Below are positions 8,062 through 19,179 of a stretch of 64,000 nucleotides of DNA, in pieces. The first letter of the stretch is position 1, and each line of letters opens with the position of its first letter. This DNA is from Betaproteobacteria bacterium. GTDB taxonomy: Bacteria; Pseudomonadota; Gammaproteobacteria; Burkholderiales; Usitatibacteraceae. The DNA lies in the NCBI GenBank assembly GCA_016791265.1, contig JAEUMY010000017.1, positions 171,018-235,017 on the forward strand. Reading direction: 5' to 3'. The notes beneath the pieces are model-generated. The model worked only from the letters and a program-made list of their open reading frames with translations, did no database searches and was not told the DNA's origin. The translations under genes and the position numbers were made by a program.

Positions 8062-9111
8062 TTAGCGGGCCTTCAGGGCATCCATGATGTTGATGGCCAG
8101 ATTTTCCACCGGCGCCGCGCAATCGACGAAGCCGGCCTCGATGGCGGCACGCGGCATGCCATAGACCACACACGACTCGCCGCTCTGGGCGAAAGTGAAC
8201 GCGCCGGCCGCCTTCATGAGACCCATGCCGTCCGCGCCGTCGCGGCCCATGCCGGTGAGCAGCACACCGGCCACGGCCGTGGCCTTGCACTCGGCGACCG
8301 ACTGGAACAGCACATCGACCGCCGGACGGTGACGATTGACGGGCTCAGTCTGTTCGACGCGCAGCTTCAGCTTGCCGCCCGCGCCCACCACGCGCATGTG
8401 CCAGTCGCCAGGCGCCAGATAGGCGTGGCCGGCTTGCAGGATTTCGCCGTCCTCGCCTTCTTTGACGGTCATGGGGCAATCGTCATTCAGCCGTTTGGCG
8501 AACATGCGGGTGAACATCTCCGGCATGTGCTGCACCATGACGATGGGTGGGCAGTTGGCCGGAAGCCGGGTCAGCACCTCCTTGATCGCCTCCGTGCCAC
8601 CGGTCGATGCGCCGATGGCGATGATCGAATTGGCGCGAAACTGGATGTCCGGCGGCACGCTGCGGCGATGCGAAACGATGGGTTTCAGCTCGGCCTTGGC
8701 CGCGCTGCGGATCTTGTCGCGCAGGTCGTCGCCAAATTCTTCGAGCGCGGCGTTGCCGGTGCCGCCGGGCTTGGTGGCGAAGTCGACCGCGCCCAACTCC
8801 AGCGCCTTCAGCGTGGTGTCGCAGTTGGCTTCGGTGAGCGAAGACACCATCACCACCGGCATGGGCCGAAGCCGCATGAGATTCGACAGGAACGTGAGCC
8901 CGTCCATGCGCGGCATTTCCACGTCGAGTGTCAGCACGTCCGGCTTCAGCATCTTGATGCGCTCGCGCGCTTCGAAGGGATCGGGTGCGACACCCACCAC
9001 ATCAATGTCGGCGTCCGTCTCCAAAAGCGCCTTCAGCATCTGCTGCATGATGGGCGAGTCCTCGACGATGAGGACGCGGACGGGATTGCGGGCGGAAGGC
9101 AGGGAGGACAT
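8062..9111 (-). CDS. cheB: Chemotaxis response regulator protein-glutamate methylesterase CheB (intact)
   Basis: A 349-residue protein with an N-terminal receiver domain (phospho-acceptor Asp63 in LDVEMP, Lys in KPGG) and a C-terminal methylesterase domain. The catalytic triad is complete: Ser169 in IGASTGG, His195 in VQHMP and Asp291 in GMGRDGADG. It demethylates or deamidates chemoreceptor glutamates in the cytoplasm. No cheA, cheR or receptor gene is in the window, so its partner system is elsewhere. It heads a two-gene unit with the MFS gene. Confidence 0.95.
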   Translation of the reverse strand: MSSLPSARNPVRVLIVEDSPIMQQMLKALLETDADIDVVGVAPDPFEARERIKMLKPDVLTLDVEMPRMDGLTFLSNLMRLRPMPVVMVSSLTEANCDTTLKALELGAVDFATKPGGTGNAALEEFGDDLRDKIRSAAKAELKPIVSHRRSVPPDIQFRANSIIAIGASTGGTEAIKEVLTRLPANCPPIVMVQHMPEMFTRMFAKRLNDDCPMTVKEGEDGEILQAGHAYLAPGDWHMRVVGAGGKLKLRVEQTEPVNRHRPAVDVLFQSVAECKATAVAGVLLTGMGRDGADGMGLMKAAGAFTFAQSGESCVVYGMPRAAIEAGFVDCAAPVENLAINIMDALKAR

Positions 9112-9171
9112 GGGGAAATTCTACACAAGCGCGGGAGAGTCGGTGGAGCAAGGATCAGCCCGAGCGCCATT

Positions 9172-9183
9172 GCGAATATTCGC
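9172..9183. repeat. Iterated palindrome copy 8
   Basis: 14-bp form, intergenic upstream of cheB. Confidence 0.97.
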
Positions 9184-9305
9184 AACTGGGTCAACGCCGC
9201 GACGTCAATGAACGCCAGCGGCATCCCTCCGGCCATGGTCATTCATCAGCGGCCTGGAGCGATCAGGGGCGTCGGCTTGCCGAATGTTCAGTCGCAGGGC
9301 GCGCT

Positions 9306-9317
9306 GCGAATATTCGC
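9306..9317. repeat. Iterated palindrome copy 9
   Basis: Intergenic, 5 bases after the GGDEF-EAL stop. Confidence 0.97.
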
Positions 9318-9322
9318 CTCCC

Positions 9323-12019
9323 TCAGTGCAGCCACCGCGCCGCCTCGCCCGCTGGCATGGGGCGCGCGATCCAGTAGCCCTGCCCTTCTTCGCAGCCCAG
9401 CTCGGTGAGGCGAATCAGGGTGGCCTCGTCCTCAATGCCTTCGGCCACGACGGTGAGGCCCAGGTTGTGGGCGAGCCCGATGGTTGAGGCGACGATGGCG
9501 GCATCCTGCTCGTTGGCGACCATGTGGGTGACAAAGCTCACGTCGATTTTCAGCGCATGCAATGGCAATCGCTTCAGATGGGAGAGCGACGAGTAGCCCG
9601 TGCCGAAGTCGTCAATGGCGACCTTGAGGCCCATGACGTGAAGCTGGCGCAACGTGTCGCTGACCCGACCGGTGTCGACAATGAGCGAGCTTTCGGTGAC
9701 TTCGCATTCCACCAACGCGGGGTCGGCGTCGTGGCGGCGGAGCAGCGCCTCGATCTGCGCGGGGCAGCTTTTGTCCATCAACAGGCGTGGCGACAGGTTG
9801 ATGGCCACCGCCGTGTGGCGTCCAAGCGCCCGCCATTCGGCCTGATGCTTCAGCGCGGCGTCGAAAATCCACAGCGTCAGGGGGCGAATCGCGTCGGATA
9901 GCTCCGCCAGATGGATGAACCGCCCCGGCGGCAGCAGGCCGAGTTGCGGATGGCGCCAGCGCACCAGCGCCTCGAACCCGGCCAGCTTGCGGTCGGTAAG
10001 CGTGAGCCGCGGCTGAAAGTTGAGCTCGAACTCCCCTGCCCGCACCGCGCTGCCCAGCTGGCTCATGAGCCCAAGGCGCGCCGGCGAATACGGGTCCTCT
10101 TCGGCGCTGTAGAACTCCCAGCCGGCGCCCCGGCGCTTGGCTTGATACATGGCGATGTCGGCGCGGCGGAACAACTCGGTGGCCGACTGGCCGTGCTCGG
10201 GGTAGCGCGCGATGCCGATGCTCGCGCTGACCTCCAGCCGATAGCCGGACACCTCGAAGGGTGCGGTGATGGCCGCCAGCGCCCGCGCCGCTGCCGCCTC
10301 CACGCCCGCGACACTGTCCGCGTTGGGGAGCCAGATGCCGAACTCGTCACCGCCCAGTCGAGCCACGGTGCCGTCGTCCGCCTGGCGCATTTCGGTCTGC
10401 AGCCGCTTCGCCAGCCGGACCAGCAGCGTGTCGCCCACCGCGTGGCCCAGCGTGTCGTTGATTTCCTTGAAGCGATCCAGATCGATCAATAGCAATGCGC
10501 CGACGGCGGCGGTCGAGAGAGACAACTGCTCGGCGATGGTGCGCTCGAGCCTCAGCCGATTGGGCAGTCCCGACAGCAGATCGTGGCTCGCGCGGAACTC
10601 GAGTTCCTTCAGATGCGTGAGCCGCTCAAGCTCGGCGGCGGCGCGTATCGCGAATATTCGCAACAGATGCTCGGACATGCCCGTGCGCTCGAGCGGGCGG
10701 CGGAACAGAACCGCCATCAGCCCCAACGGCTGGCCCGTGGAATCGAGCAACGGCGCGCCGACGTACGCGCGCATGCCCTTCTGCGCCAGCGGCTTGTCTT
10801 CGGGAAAGAGTTCGGCCACCGCGTCCGGATAGCAACACAGACCGCTGCCCAGCACTTCGGTGCAGGGCGAGCCGCGCAGCGGATAGGTGAAGTTATCCGT
10901 CTGGCGCCCATCCAGCCACGCGGCGACGGTGCGCACATGGCCCGTCTCGTCCTGCGTCAACTCGCCCACCATCGCCATGTCGGCGCCGAGTGTCTCGGCG
11001 AGCTGCGCCACCAGCGTGCGGAAGAAGTCCGCGCCGGTGGCACTGTCCATGCTCTCCGAAAGCCGACGCACGATCTCCTCCTGCCGCCGCGCCTCGGTGA
11101 TGTCGCGCGCGGCAGTGAGAACGAAGGCGTTGCCGTCGATCAGCACGCGTTCGCTCGACAACTGGAAGCGCCGCACCTCACCCGAGCGCATGCGAAGACT
11201 CGCCTCGAACTCGGCCACCTTGCCGGTCTCGGCGATGAGTCGGTTCCACTCTCGCATCTCGCGTTCTTTCACCCAGAGATGCAGCGCGAGAATGGGCGTG
11301 CCGCGGAGCTCCTCGCTGGTGTAGCCGGTCTGCGCCTCGAAATTGCGGTTGACCTCGACGATGACGTTGTCCGTCGCGCGCACGAGGATCATGTTGTCGG
11401 GATTGAGTCGGAAACTCACCTCGAAACGCTCCTCCGACGCGCGGAGCCGCGCCTCGGCCACGCGGCGCTCCTCGGTCTCGTGCGCCATGGCGACGAGATC
11501 GGCCACGGAGGCGGCGAACTGCTGCTCATCGGGCTGCCAGTCGCGCAGCGCGCCGACCGACTCCACGCACACCACGCCGAGCGACGCGCCGGCCCGCCAG
11601 ATGCCGGCATCCAGCATGGACTCGATGCCAAGCGGGATGAGATAGGACTCGGTGAACTCGGAGGTTCGCGGGTCGTGGCGCGCATCGCACGCCGAAATGG
11701 CGCGGCTGGACACCAGCGCTTCGAAGTAACGCGGAAAATCCACCTTCGCCAGCACCACGCCGGACGAGTGCCGGCCGTCGCTCGCCGAATAGAGGTCCTG
11801 CAACACGAGCTGGGCGCCGTCGGCATCGAGCAGCCAGATGGACGCCCGTTCCACACCCAGCGCCTGCGCGGTCATCTCGTTCAGCGAGCGGCAGGCGGTC
11901 ACAAAGTCCTGCGCCAGCACGCCGCCGCGGACGACATCCAGGAGCGCGGCCTGCTGCGCCTCCACGCGCTGATAGAGGCGCAAGGCGTCATTCACGATGG
12001 GTGAGGGGATTGCGGCCAT
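9323..12019 (-). CDS. GAF-PAS-GAF-GGDEF-EAL protein (c-di-GMP turnover)
   Basis: An 898-residue cytoplasmic sensor. Order: GAF about 30-180, PAS about 195-310 (SFRLNPDNMILVRATDN), second GAF about 325-465, GGDEF about 475-635 with intact GGDEF at 556-560, and EAL about 650-895 with EALVRW at 683, TESSLI, DDFGTGYSSL and VAEGIED. Both cyclase and phosphodiesterase signatures are intact, so it may make or break c-di-GMP. No RxxD inhibition site is at the expected spacing before GGDEF. ATG 12019 (MAAIPSPIV) is chosen; the upstream extension is not conserved-looking. No transmembrane segment. The palindrome at 10650 encodes RIFA at the end of GAF2. Confidence 0.93.
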   Translation of the reverse strand: MAAIPSPIVNDALRLYQRVEAQQAALLDVVRGGVLAQDFVTACRSLNEMTAQALGVERASIWLLDADGAQLVLQDLYSASDGRHSSGVVLAKVDFPRYFEALVSSRAISACDARHDPRTSEFTESYLIPLGIESMLDAGIWRAGASLGVVCVESVGALRDWQPDEQQFAASVADLVAMAHETEERRVAEARLRASEERFEVSFRLNPDNMILVRATDNVIVEVNRNFEAQTGYTSEELRGTPILALHLWVKEREMREWNRLIAETGKVAEFEASLRMRSGEVRRFQLSSERVLIDGNAFVLTAARDITEARRQEEIVRRLSESMDSATGADFFRTLVAQLAETLGADMAMVGELTQDETGHVRTVAAWLDGRQTDNFTYPLRGSPCTEVLGSGLCCYPDAVAELFPEDKPLAQKGMRAYVGAPLLDSTGQPLGLMAVLFRRPLERTGMSEHLLRIFAIRAAAELERLTHLKELEFRASHDLLSGLPNRLRLERTIAEQLSLSTAAVGALLLIDLDRFKEINDTLGHAVGDTLLVRLAKRLQTEMRQADDGTVARLGGDEFGIWLPNADSVAGVEAAAARALAAITAPFEVSGYRLEVSASIGIARYPEHGQSATELFRRADIAMYQAKRRGAGWEFYSAEEDPYSPARLGLMSQLGSAVRAGEFELNFQPRLTLTDRKLAGFEALVRWRHPQLGLLPPGRFIHLAELSDAIRPLTLWIFDAALKHQAEWRALGRHTAVAINLSPRLLMDKSCPAQIEALLRRHDADPALVECEVTESSLIVDTGRVSDTLRQLHVMGLKVAIDDFGTGYSSLSHLKRLPLHALKIDVSFVTHMVANEQDAAIVASTIGLAHNLGLTVVAEGIEDEATLIRLTELGCEEGQGYWIARPMPAGEAARWLH
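10650..10661. repeat. Iterated palindrome copy 10
   Basis: In the GGDEF-EAL gene, read as LRIFAI. Confidence 0.97.
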
Positions 12020-12399
12020 GGAGCCAGTTATGTGGGAGCGCGCCTTGGGCGCAGTCTGCGGAGCGCGCCTTCGGTGCCCAAGTGCCGAGGCGAGGTGCCG
12101 ATGCATTCTGTGCCACTCACGGGATGCCGGTCAATCGCTCTTCCCGCGCGCGCCTACCCTGATGGCGGGATGGCGCAACAGTCGGACACACGGCGGTTCG
12201 GCGTTCAGGGCACAATACTTGCATCAGGCATGCGCACCCGGCATTGAAGGTGGGCGCGACATGACCAGCCAACGAGAACCTGCACCGCTGGAATCTGCAC
12301 GACAAGGCGGGAGGAACGATTGATGCAATCGCTCCTCATAACAGGCGGACTTCCCAAAAACCACATCCGGCGGCGCGCATTGGCGTGCCGTCCGCAGCC
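12020..12399. other. Divergent intergenic region before the second cheB
   Basis: About 380 bases between the GGDEF-EAL gene (minus) and the second cheB (plus). It contains no palindrome copy. Its right end holds a possible small leader ORF (12323-12403) with a strong ribosome binding site. I see no confident promoter. Confidence 0.4.
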
Positions 12400-12403
12400 A
12401 TGA
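12323..12403 (+). CDS. Possible 26-codon leader ORF coupled to the second cheB
   Basis: ATG at 12323 is preceded by GGGAGGA (12309-12315) at 7-8 bases, a near-ideal Shine-Dalgarno. The short peptide MQSLLITGGLPKNHIRRRAL continues to a TGA at 12401-12403 that overlaps the ATG of cheB2 (12400) in the ATGA pattern. The second cheB itself has no good ribosome binding site at that ATG, which supports coupling. It has no recognisable homology and may be non-functional as a peptide. Confidence 0.35.
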   Translation: MQSLLITGGLPKNHIRRRALACRPQP

Positions 12404-13470
12404 AAATTCGCGTTCTGATCGTCGATGACTCCGCCCTGATCCGAGGCATCATCGCCGCCTACATCAACGAGCAACCCGACATGACGGTCGTGGGCGAAGC
12501 GCCCGACCCCATCGTGGCGCGCGATCTGATCGCGAGCTTGAAGCCCGATGTGCTCACGCTGGACATCGAGATGCCCAACATGAACGGGCTCTCGTTCCTG
12601 AAGCGGTTGATGGCGGTGAAGCCCATGCCGGTGGTGATGCTGTCGTCCTACACCCAGGATGGCTCGGACATCGCCTTTCGCGCACTGGACATGGGCGCGG
12701 TGGACTTCATCCCGAAACCCACGCAACAAGGCGGCGGCGGCATCGACTACGGGCGGGTGATCGGCGAGAAAATCCGCGCGGCGCATTCGGCGCGCGACAA
12801 GCTGAAGTCGCCCGACGCGGTGGAGCTGGCCGAGGCGCAGGAAGTGCTGCCCATGCTGGCCCATGCGGACAACGCGGATCAGGCCTGCATCTGCATCGGC
12901 GGCGCGACCGGCGGCGCCGACGCGTTGAAAACCATCCTGCCCCGTCTGCCCGCCGCGTTTCCGCCGGTGGTGGTCGCGCTGGATGTGCCCGCATCGTTCG
13001 CCGCGATCCTCGCGCGAAAAATGGGCGCCATCTGCCAGGTGAAGGTGAAGGAAGCCGAGCACGGGGAACCGCTCCTGCCCGGCCATTGCTATCTCGCCCC
13101 TGGCGCGCGGCACATCGCCGTCGAGCATCGCAAGGGCCGGGGCCTCTTCGTGCAATTGGCCGACAGCGCGCCAGTGATGGACCATCGTCCGTCCGCCGAT
13201 GTGCTGTTCCACTCGGCCGCGGCGCTGGGCGAGCATGCGATTGGCATCGTGCTCTCCGGCTGGGGCGACGATGGCGCGGCCGGCCTGAAAGCCATGCGCA
13301 AGGCGGGCGCCTACACCATCGCGCAAGACGAGGCCACCAGCATCGTGAGCGCCATGCCGCACGCCGCCATCAATGCCGACGCCGCCGAGGAAGTGCTGCC
13401 GGTCGAGCGCATGCCCGATGCGCTCTTCGATCACCTCAACGCCGTGCTCTTGCAGGAGTTCGAGTGGTGA
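12400..13470 (+). CDS. CheB-like protein with degenerate methylesterase active site
   Basis: A 356-residue receiver plus CheB-type methylesterase protein. The receiver looks functional (DD at 9-10, Asp55 in LDIEMP, Lys106 in PKP). In the effector domain the catalytic Ser is Ala169 (IGGATGG instead of IGASTGG) and the catalytic His is Asp195 (ALDVP instead of VQHMP); Asp291 remains. By comparison with Salmonella CheB (Ser164, His190, Asp286) it should lack methylesterase activity. It may be a phosphate sink, scaffold or output regulator. ATG 12400 is chosen because of the overlap with the leader ORF; a GTG at 12385 would add five residues. Confidence 0.9.
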   Translation: MKIRVLIVDDSALIRGIIAAYINEQPDMTVVGEAPDPIVARDLIASLKPDVLTLDIEMPNMNGLSFLKRLMAVKPMPVVMLSSYTQDGSDIAFRALDMGAVDFIPKPTQQGGGGIDYGRVIGEKIRAAHSARDKLKSPDAVELAEAQEVLPMLAHADNADQACICIGGATGGADALKTILPRLPAAFPPVVVALDVPASFAAILARKMGAICQVKVKEAEHGEPLLPGHCYLAPGARHIAVEHRKGRGLFVQLADSAPVMDHRPSADVLFHSAAALGEHAIGIVLSGWGDDGAAGLKAMRKAGAYTIAQDEATSIVSAMPHAAINADAAEEVLPVERMPDALFDHLNAVLLQEFEW

Positions 13471-13492
13471 GCCGCAGCGAAGGCAGCTCATT

Positions 13493-13504
13493 GCGAATAT
13501 TCGC
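13493..13504. repeat. Iterated palindrome copy 11
   Basis: 14-bp form, intergenic between the second cheB and rarD. Confidence 0.97.
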
Positions 13505-13523
13505 AGTACGGTAGGCCCGCACC

Positions 13524-14417
13524 ATGTCCGCATCACGAAACGGCCTGTATCTCGCGGCCGCCGCCTACACGCTTTGGGGCGCGTTTCCCATCTACTTCAA
13601 GCAGCTGGCCGGGATTTCCGCGGATGAAATCCTGGCCCACCGCATTGTCTGGAGCGTGGCGTTCCTTGCGTCGGTGCTGCTGGCATTGAAGCGATGGGCA
13701 TGGATTCGCGCCGCCGTCACCTCGAAAAAGGTGATGCTCGCCTTCGCCGCCAGCGCGCTGCTTCTCTCGCTGAACTGGCTGATCTACATCTGGGCGGTGA
13801 ACAGCAATCACGTCGTCGATTCAAGTCTGGGCTACTTCATCAATCCGCTGGTGAGCATCCTGCTGGGGCAGTGGGTGTTCAAGGAAAGGCTGCGCGCGAT
13901 GCAATGGGTCGCGGTGGGCATCGCGACCGTCGGTGTGCTGTGGTTGACCTGGGATGCGGGCAAACTGCCGTGGATCGGGTTGTCGCTGGCCGTGACCTTT
14001 GGGCTGTATGGCCTGATGCGCAAAGTCGCGCCACTGGGCGCGCTGGAAGGACTGGCGCTGGAAACCACGCTGCTGGTGCCACTGGCCTTGGGCTGGTTGG
14101 CCTGGCTTGCCACGCAGCAACCGGGCGCGCTCTCGACCAGTTCAACGACGGTGTCGCTGCTGCTGCTCGCGTCCGGCCCGATCACGGCCATCCCGCTGAT
14201 ACTCTTCGCCGCCGGCGCGAGACGCATTTCGATGGCCAATCTCGGCTTCATGCAGTACATCGCCCCCAGCCTTCAATTTGCCGCGGGTACGCTGCTCTAC
14301 AACGAGGCGGTGACCGGCGGCAAGTTGACCGGCTTCATCATCATCTGGGCGGCGCTGGCCGTCTACACGCTGGAATCGCTCTGGTCCCAGCGCGTAGCGG
14401 CAAGCGAGCCGGCCTGA
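13524..14417 (+). CDS. rarD: EamA/RarD family transporter
   Basis: A 297-residue inner-membrane protein with about ten transmembrane segments. The stretches AAAYTLWGAFPIYFKQLAGI and LNWLIYIWAVNSNHVVDSSL are characteristic of RarD (chloramphenicol-sensitive protein). It belongs to the drug/metabolite transporter superfamily; the real substrate is unknown. It converges on clpB, with a 30-base perfect palindrome in the 65-base gap. Confidence 0.93.
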   Translation: MSASRNGLYLAAAAYTLWGAFPIYFKQLAGISADEILAHRIVWSVAFLASVLLALKRWAWIRAAVTSKKVMLAFAASALLLSLNWLIYIWAVNSNHVVDSSLGYFINPLVSILLGQWVFKERLRAMQWVAVGIATVGVLWLTWDAGKLPWIGLSLAVTFGLYGLMRKVAPLGALEGLALETTLLVPLALGWLAWLATQQPGALSTSSTTVSLLLLASGPITAIPLILFAAGARRISMANLGFMQYIAPSLQFAAGTLLYNEAVTGGKLTGFIIIWAALAVYTLESLWSQRVAASEPA

Positions 14418-14424
14418 AATGAAA

Positions 14425-14454
14425 CGGGCCGGTGCGAATATTCGCACCGGCCCG
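14425..14454. terminator. 30-bp perfect palindrome between convergent rarD and clpB
   Basis: CGGGCCGGT, then the 12-bp GCGAATATTCGC core, then ACCGGCCCG form an uninterrupted 30-base inverted repeat in the gap between two convergent stops. The GC-rich arms make a stable hairpin in either transcript, so a bidirectional termination or 3'-end stabilising role is likely. There is only ATCGTT after it on the plus strand, so it is not a classical T-tailed terminator. It shows the short palindrome embedded in a longer one. Confidence 0.6.
14434..14445. repeat. Iterated palindrome copy 12
   Basis: 14-bp form, core of the 30-bp palindrome between rarD and clpB. Confidence 0.97.
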
Positions 14455-14482
14455 ATCGTTGCACCCGCCTGTGTGCCGCGGT

Positions 14483-17098
<2,616 letters not shown>

Positions 17099-17134
17099 GT
17101 TGCTTCTCCCTGCCAATTCAATTTGTTGATTGGC

Positions 17135-17162
17135 ATGTAAGGCGTATCCCCTCAATTTCAAG
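17135..17162 (-). promoter_or_regulatory. Candidate sigma-32 promoter of clpB
   Basis: On the minus strand CTTGAAA (17162-17156) matches the sigma-32 -35 element; after 15 bases comes TTACAT (17140-17135). The -10 match to CCCCAT is weak, but the -35 is exact and clpB is a classical heat-shock gene. The start codon is 36 bases downstream. The shared region also serves divergent nadC. Confidence 0.4.
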
Positions 17163-17172
17163 GGTATTCATC

Positions 17173-18084
17173 ATGGCCACGCGCAAAGCTGCCTCCTCCA
17201 GAGCCATACATCCGGCCCAGGCCCAGCACGAAATCCACGACCTGGAAGCCGTCATCACCGCGGACGTGACCCGCGCGCTGGAAGAGGATATCGGCGCCGG
17301 GGATCGCACCGCGGCGCTGGTGCCTGCCAAGGCGCAGGCGCTGGCCCATGTCATCACCCGTCAGGACTGCGTGTTGGCCGGGACCGCGTGGTTCGAGCGC
17401 TGCTACAGCGAGCTCGACCCGGACAGCGAGATTTTCTGGCATTTCAAGGAAGGCGCCCGAGTCCCGGCCGGGGCGCAACTCTGCGAGATCGAGGGCAACG
17501 CTCGCGCCCTGCTCACCGCCGAACGCGCGAGCCTCAACTTCCTGCAGACCCTTTCGGGCGTCGCCACCCGCACGCGAATATTCGCTGATGCGGTCAAAGG
17601 CACGAAGGCCCGCGTCTTCGACACCCGCAAAACCCTGCCAGGTCTGCGTCGGGCGCTGAAATATGCCGTCACCGTGGGCGGCGGGCAGAATCATCGCATC
17701 GGCCTTTACGACGGCATTCTCATCAAGGAAAACCACATCATGGCTGCAGGCGGCGTGACCCCGGCCTTGCAAGCGGCGTTCAAGGCAGCACCGGAAGGCG
17801 TGTTCGTGCAGATCGAGGTGGAGACCCTGGATCAGCTCAGGGAAGCGCTCGCGGCGGGCTGCAAATTGATACTGCTCGACAACTTCACCTCGGCCCGCAT
17901 GAAGCAGGCGGTAGACATCGCCAGGACCAAAGGCAACCGCGGCACGGAACTGGAAGCCTCGGGCGGGATCACACTCAAGAACGTGCGGCGCTACGCCGAA
18001 ACCGGCGTCCAGCGCATTTCCATCGGCACGTTGACCAAAGATATCGAGGCGGTGGACCTGTCGATGCGATTTCATCTGAAGTGA
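17173..18084 (+). CDS. nadC: Nicotinate-nucleotide pyrophosphorylase (carboxylating)
   Basis: A 303-residue quinolinate phosphoribosyltransferase, which converts quinolinate and PRPP to nicotinate mononucleotide, CO2 and pyrophosphate in de novo NAD synthesis. Visible motifs are EEDIGAGDRTAAL, ERASLNFLQTLSGVAT, DTRKTLPGLR, GGGQNHRIGLYDGILIKENH and EASGGITL. It is divergent from clpB. The palindrome at 17574 encodes TRIFADAV where homologues usually read differently. A basic 20-residue N-terminal extension precedes the domain. Confidence 0.96.
   Translation: MATRKAASSRAIHPAQAQHEIHDLEAVITADVTRALEEDIGAGDRTAALVPAKAQALAHVITRQDCVLAGTAWFERCYSELDPDSEIFWHFKEGARVPAGAQLCEIEGNARALLTAERASLNFLQTLSGVATRTRIFADAVKGTKARVFDTRKTLPGLRRALKYAVTVGGGQNHRIGLYDGILIKENHIMAAGGVTPALQAAFKAAPEGVFVQIEVETLDQLREALAAGCKLILLDNFTSARMKQAVDIARTKGNRGTELEASGGITLKNVRRYAETGVQRISIGTLTKDIEAVDLSMRFHLK
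17574..17585. repeat. Iterated palindrome copy 14
   Basis: In nadC, read as TRIFAD. Confidence 0.97.
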
Positions 18085-18142
18085 CACAGCCTCGGTAGAA
18101 TCCTTAAAAACAACAATTTCTTCTTACTTTTCCTCCTCCTCC

Positions 18143-18892
18143 ATGCGAAATTTCGTAGTGTTTCCGGTTGCCGCTCTCCTGCTCCTCTCCGGCTGCGCCG
18201 CCACCCAGGGGCCACCCACCAAAGCCGACCCCTTCGAGTCTTTCAACCGTGCCTCCTTCGCCTTCAATGACACCGTCGACGGCGCGGTGCTGAAGCCCAT
18301 CGCCAAGGGCTATGTCGCGGTGACACCCGGCTTTGTCCGCACCGGCGTCAGCAATGCCTTCGGCAACGTGTCCGACGTGAAGAGTGCCGTGAACAACCTG
18401 CTGCAGGGCAATCCGGGCAAGGCCTTGTCCGATACCGGCCGGGTGCTGGCCAATACCTTCCTTGGCATCTTCGGGCTGTGGGATGTCGCCACGCCGATGG
18501 GCCTGCAAAAGCATGACGAGGACTTCGGCCAGACGCTGGGCAAATGGGGCGTGGGCAGCGGCCCGTACCTGGTCCTGCCGCTGCTGGGACCCAGCACGGT
18601 GCGTGATTCGGTCGCACGCATACCGTCGCGTTACGTCGAGTATCAGTTCCACGTCGATCACACGGCGACCGCCAACGCACTCTTCATCACCGATATCGTC
18701 AACACCCGCGCCAACCTGTTGCCGGCCGAAGAGACGCTGAATACGGCGGCACTGGACAAGTATGTCTTCCTGCGCGATGCCTACCTGCAGCGCCGCCTGC
18801 GCCAGGTGCATGACGGCAAGGTGCCGACAGAGAAGCTGGATGAACTCGAGGAATCGCTGGAGCGCCCGGCGGCCAAGCCTGCGGGCAAGTAA
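18143..18892 (+). CDS. mlaA: MlaA/VacJ family outer-membrane lipoprotein
   Basis: A 249-residue lipoprotein with signal peptide and lipobox LLSGC (Cys18). The block DPFESFNRASFAFNDTVD and the NVSDVKSAVNNLLQG region are MlaA signatures. MlaA sits in the inner leaflet of the outer membrane and removes misplaced phospholipid for retrograde transport via MlaC and MlaFEDB. The other mla genes are not here. A small membrane-protein gene follows after 5 bases. Confidence 0.95.
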   Translation: MRNFVVFPVAALLLLSGCAATQGPPTKADPFESFNRASFAFNDTVDGAVLKPIAKGYVAVTPGFVRTGVSNAFGNVSDVKSAVNNLLQGNPGKALSDTGRVLANTFLGIFGLWDVATPMGLQKHDEDFGQTLGKWGVGSGPYLVLPLLGPSTVRDSVARIPSRYVEYQFHVDHTATANALFITDIVNTRANLLPAEETLNTAALDKYVFLRDAYLQRRLRQVHDGKVPTEKLDELEESLERPAAKPAGK

Positions 18893-18897
18893 GCACC

Positions 18898-19146
18898 ATG
18901 CTCAACGCGGGACTGATCACCGCCTTCATCATCTTCTGCATCGTGCTGGCAATCGTGCTGGGTGTGGCCATCAAGGAGCGCCGCGCCTGGCATGATTTGA
19001 TCACGGGCAAAGACGTCGAGGGCACGCGCGAGGCGGGAGAAGCCAGCGACACGCGCGTGGCGCTGGTCATTTTTGGCAGCATCATCCTGGGCGCACTCCT
19101 CGCCATCGTCGTCGGCTATCTCGTCTTTTTCTCAGGGCTGGAGTAA
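18898..19146 (+). CDS. Small two-helix membrane protein of unknown function
   Basis: An 82-residue protein with a hydrophobic segment at about 8-25, a charged central loop (KERRAWHDLITGKDVEG) and a second segment at about 55-78. It sits 5 bases after mlaA and about 33 bases before tamA, so it probably belongs to an envelope-biogenesis operon. I recognise no family. Confidence 0.75.
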   Translation: MLNAGLITAFIIFCIVLAIVLGVAIKERRAWHDLITGKDVEGTREAGEASDTRVALVIFGSIILGALLAIVVGYLVFFSGLE

Positions 19147-19179
19147 CGCCGTTTGACCCTGACCCCTCCGTCGCAAGCC

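Larger units (their letters stand above)
9112..9322. other. Intergenic region between cheB and the GGDEF-EAL gene
   Basis: A 211-base gap between two genes on the minus strand. It holds two perfect palindrome copies (9172 and 9306), the second only 5 bases beyond the GGDEF-EAL stop codon. I see no clear promoter or T-tailed terminator. Confidence 0.4.
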
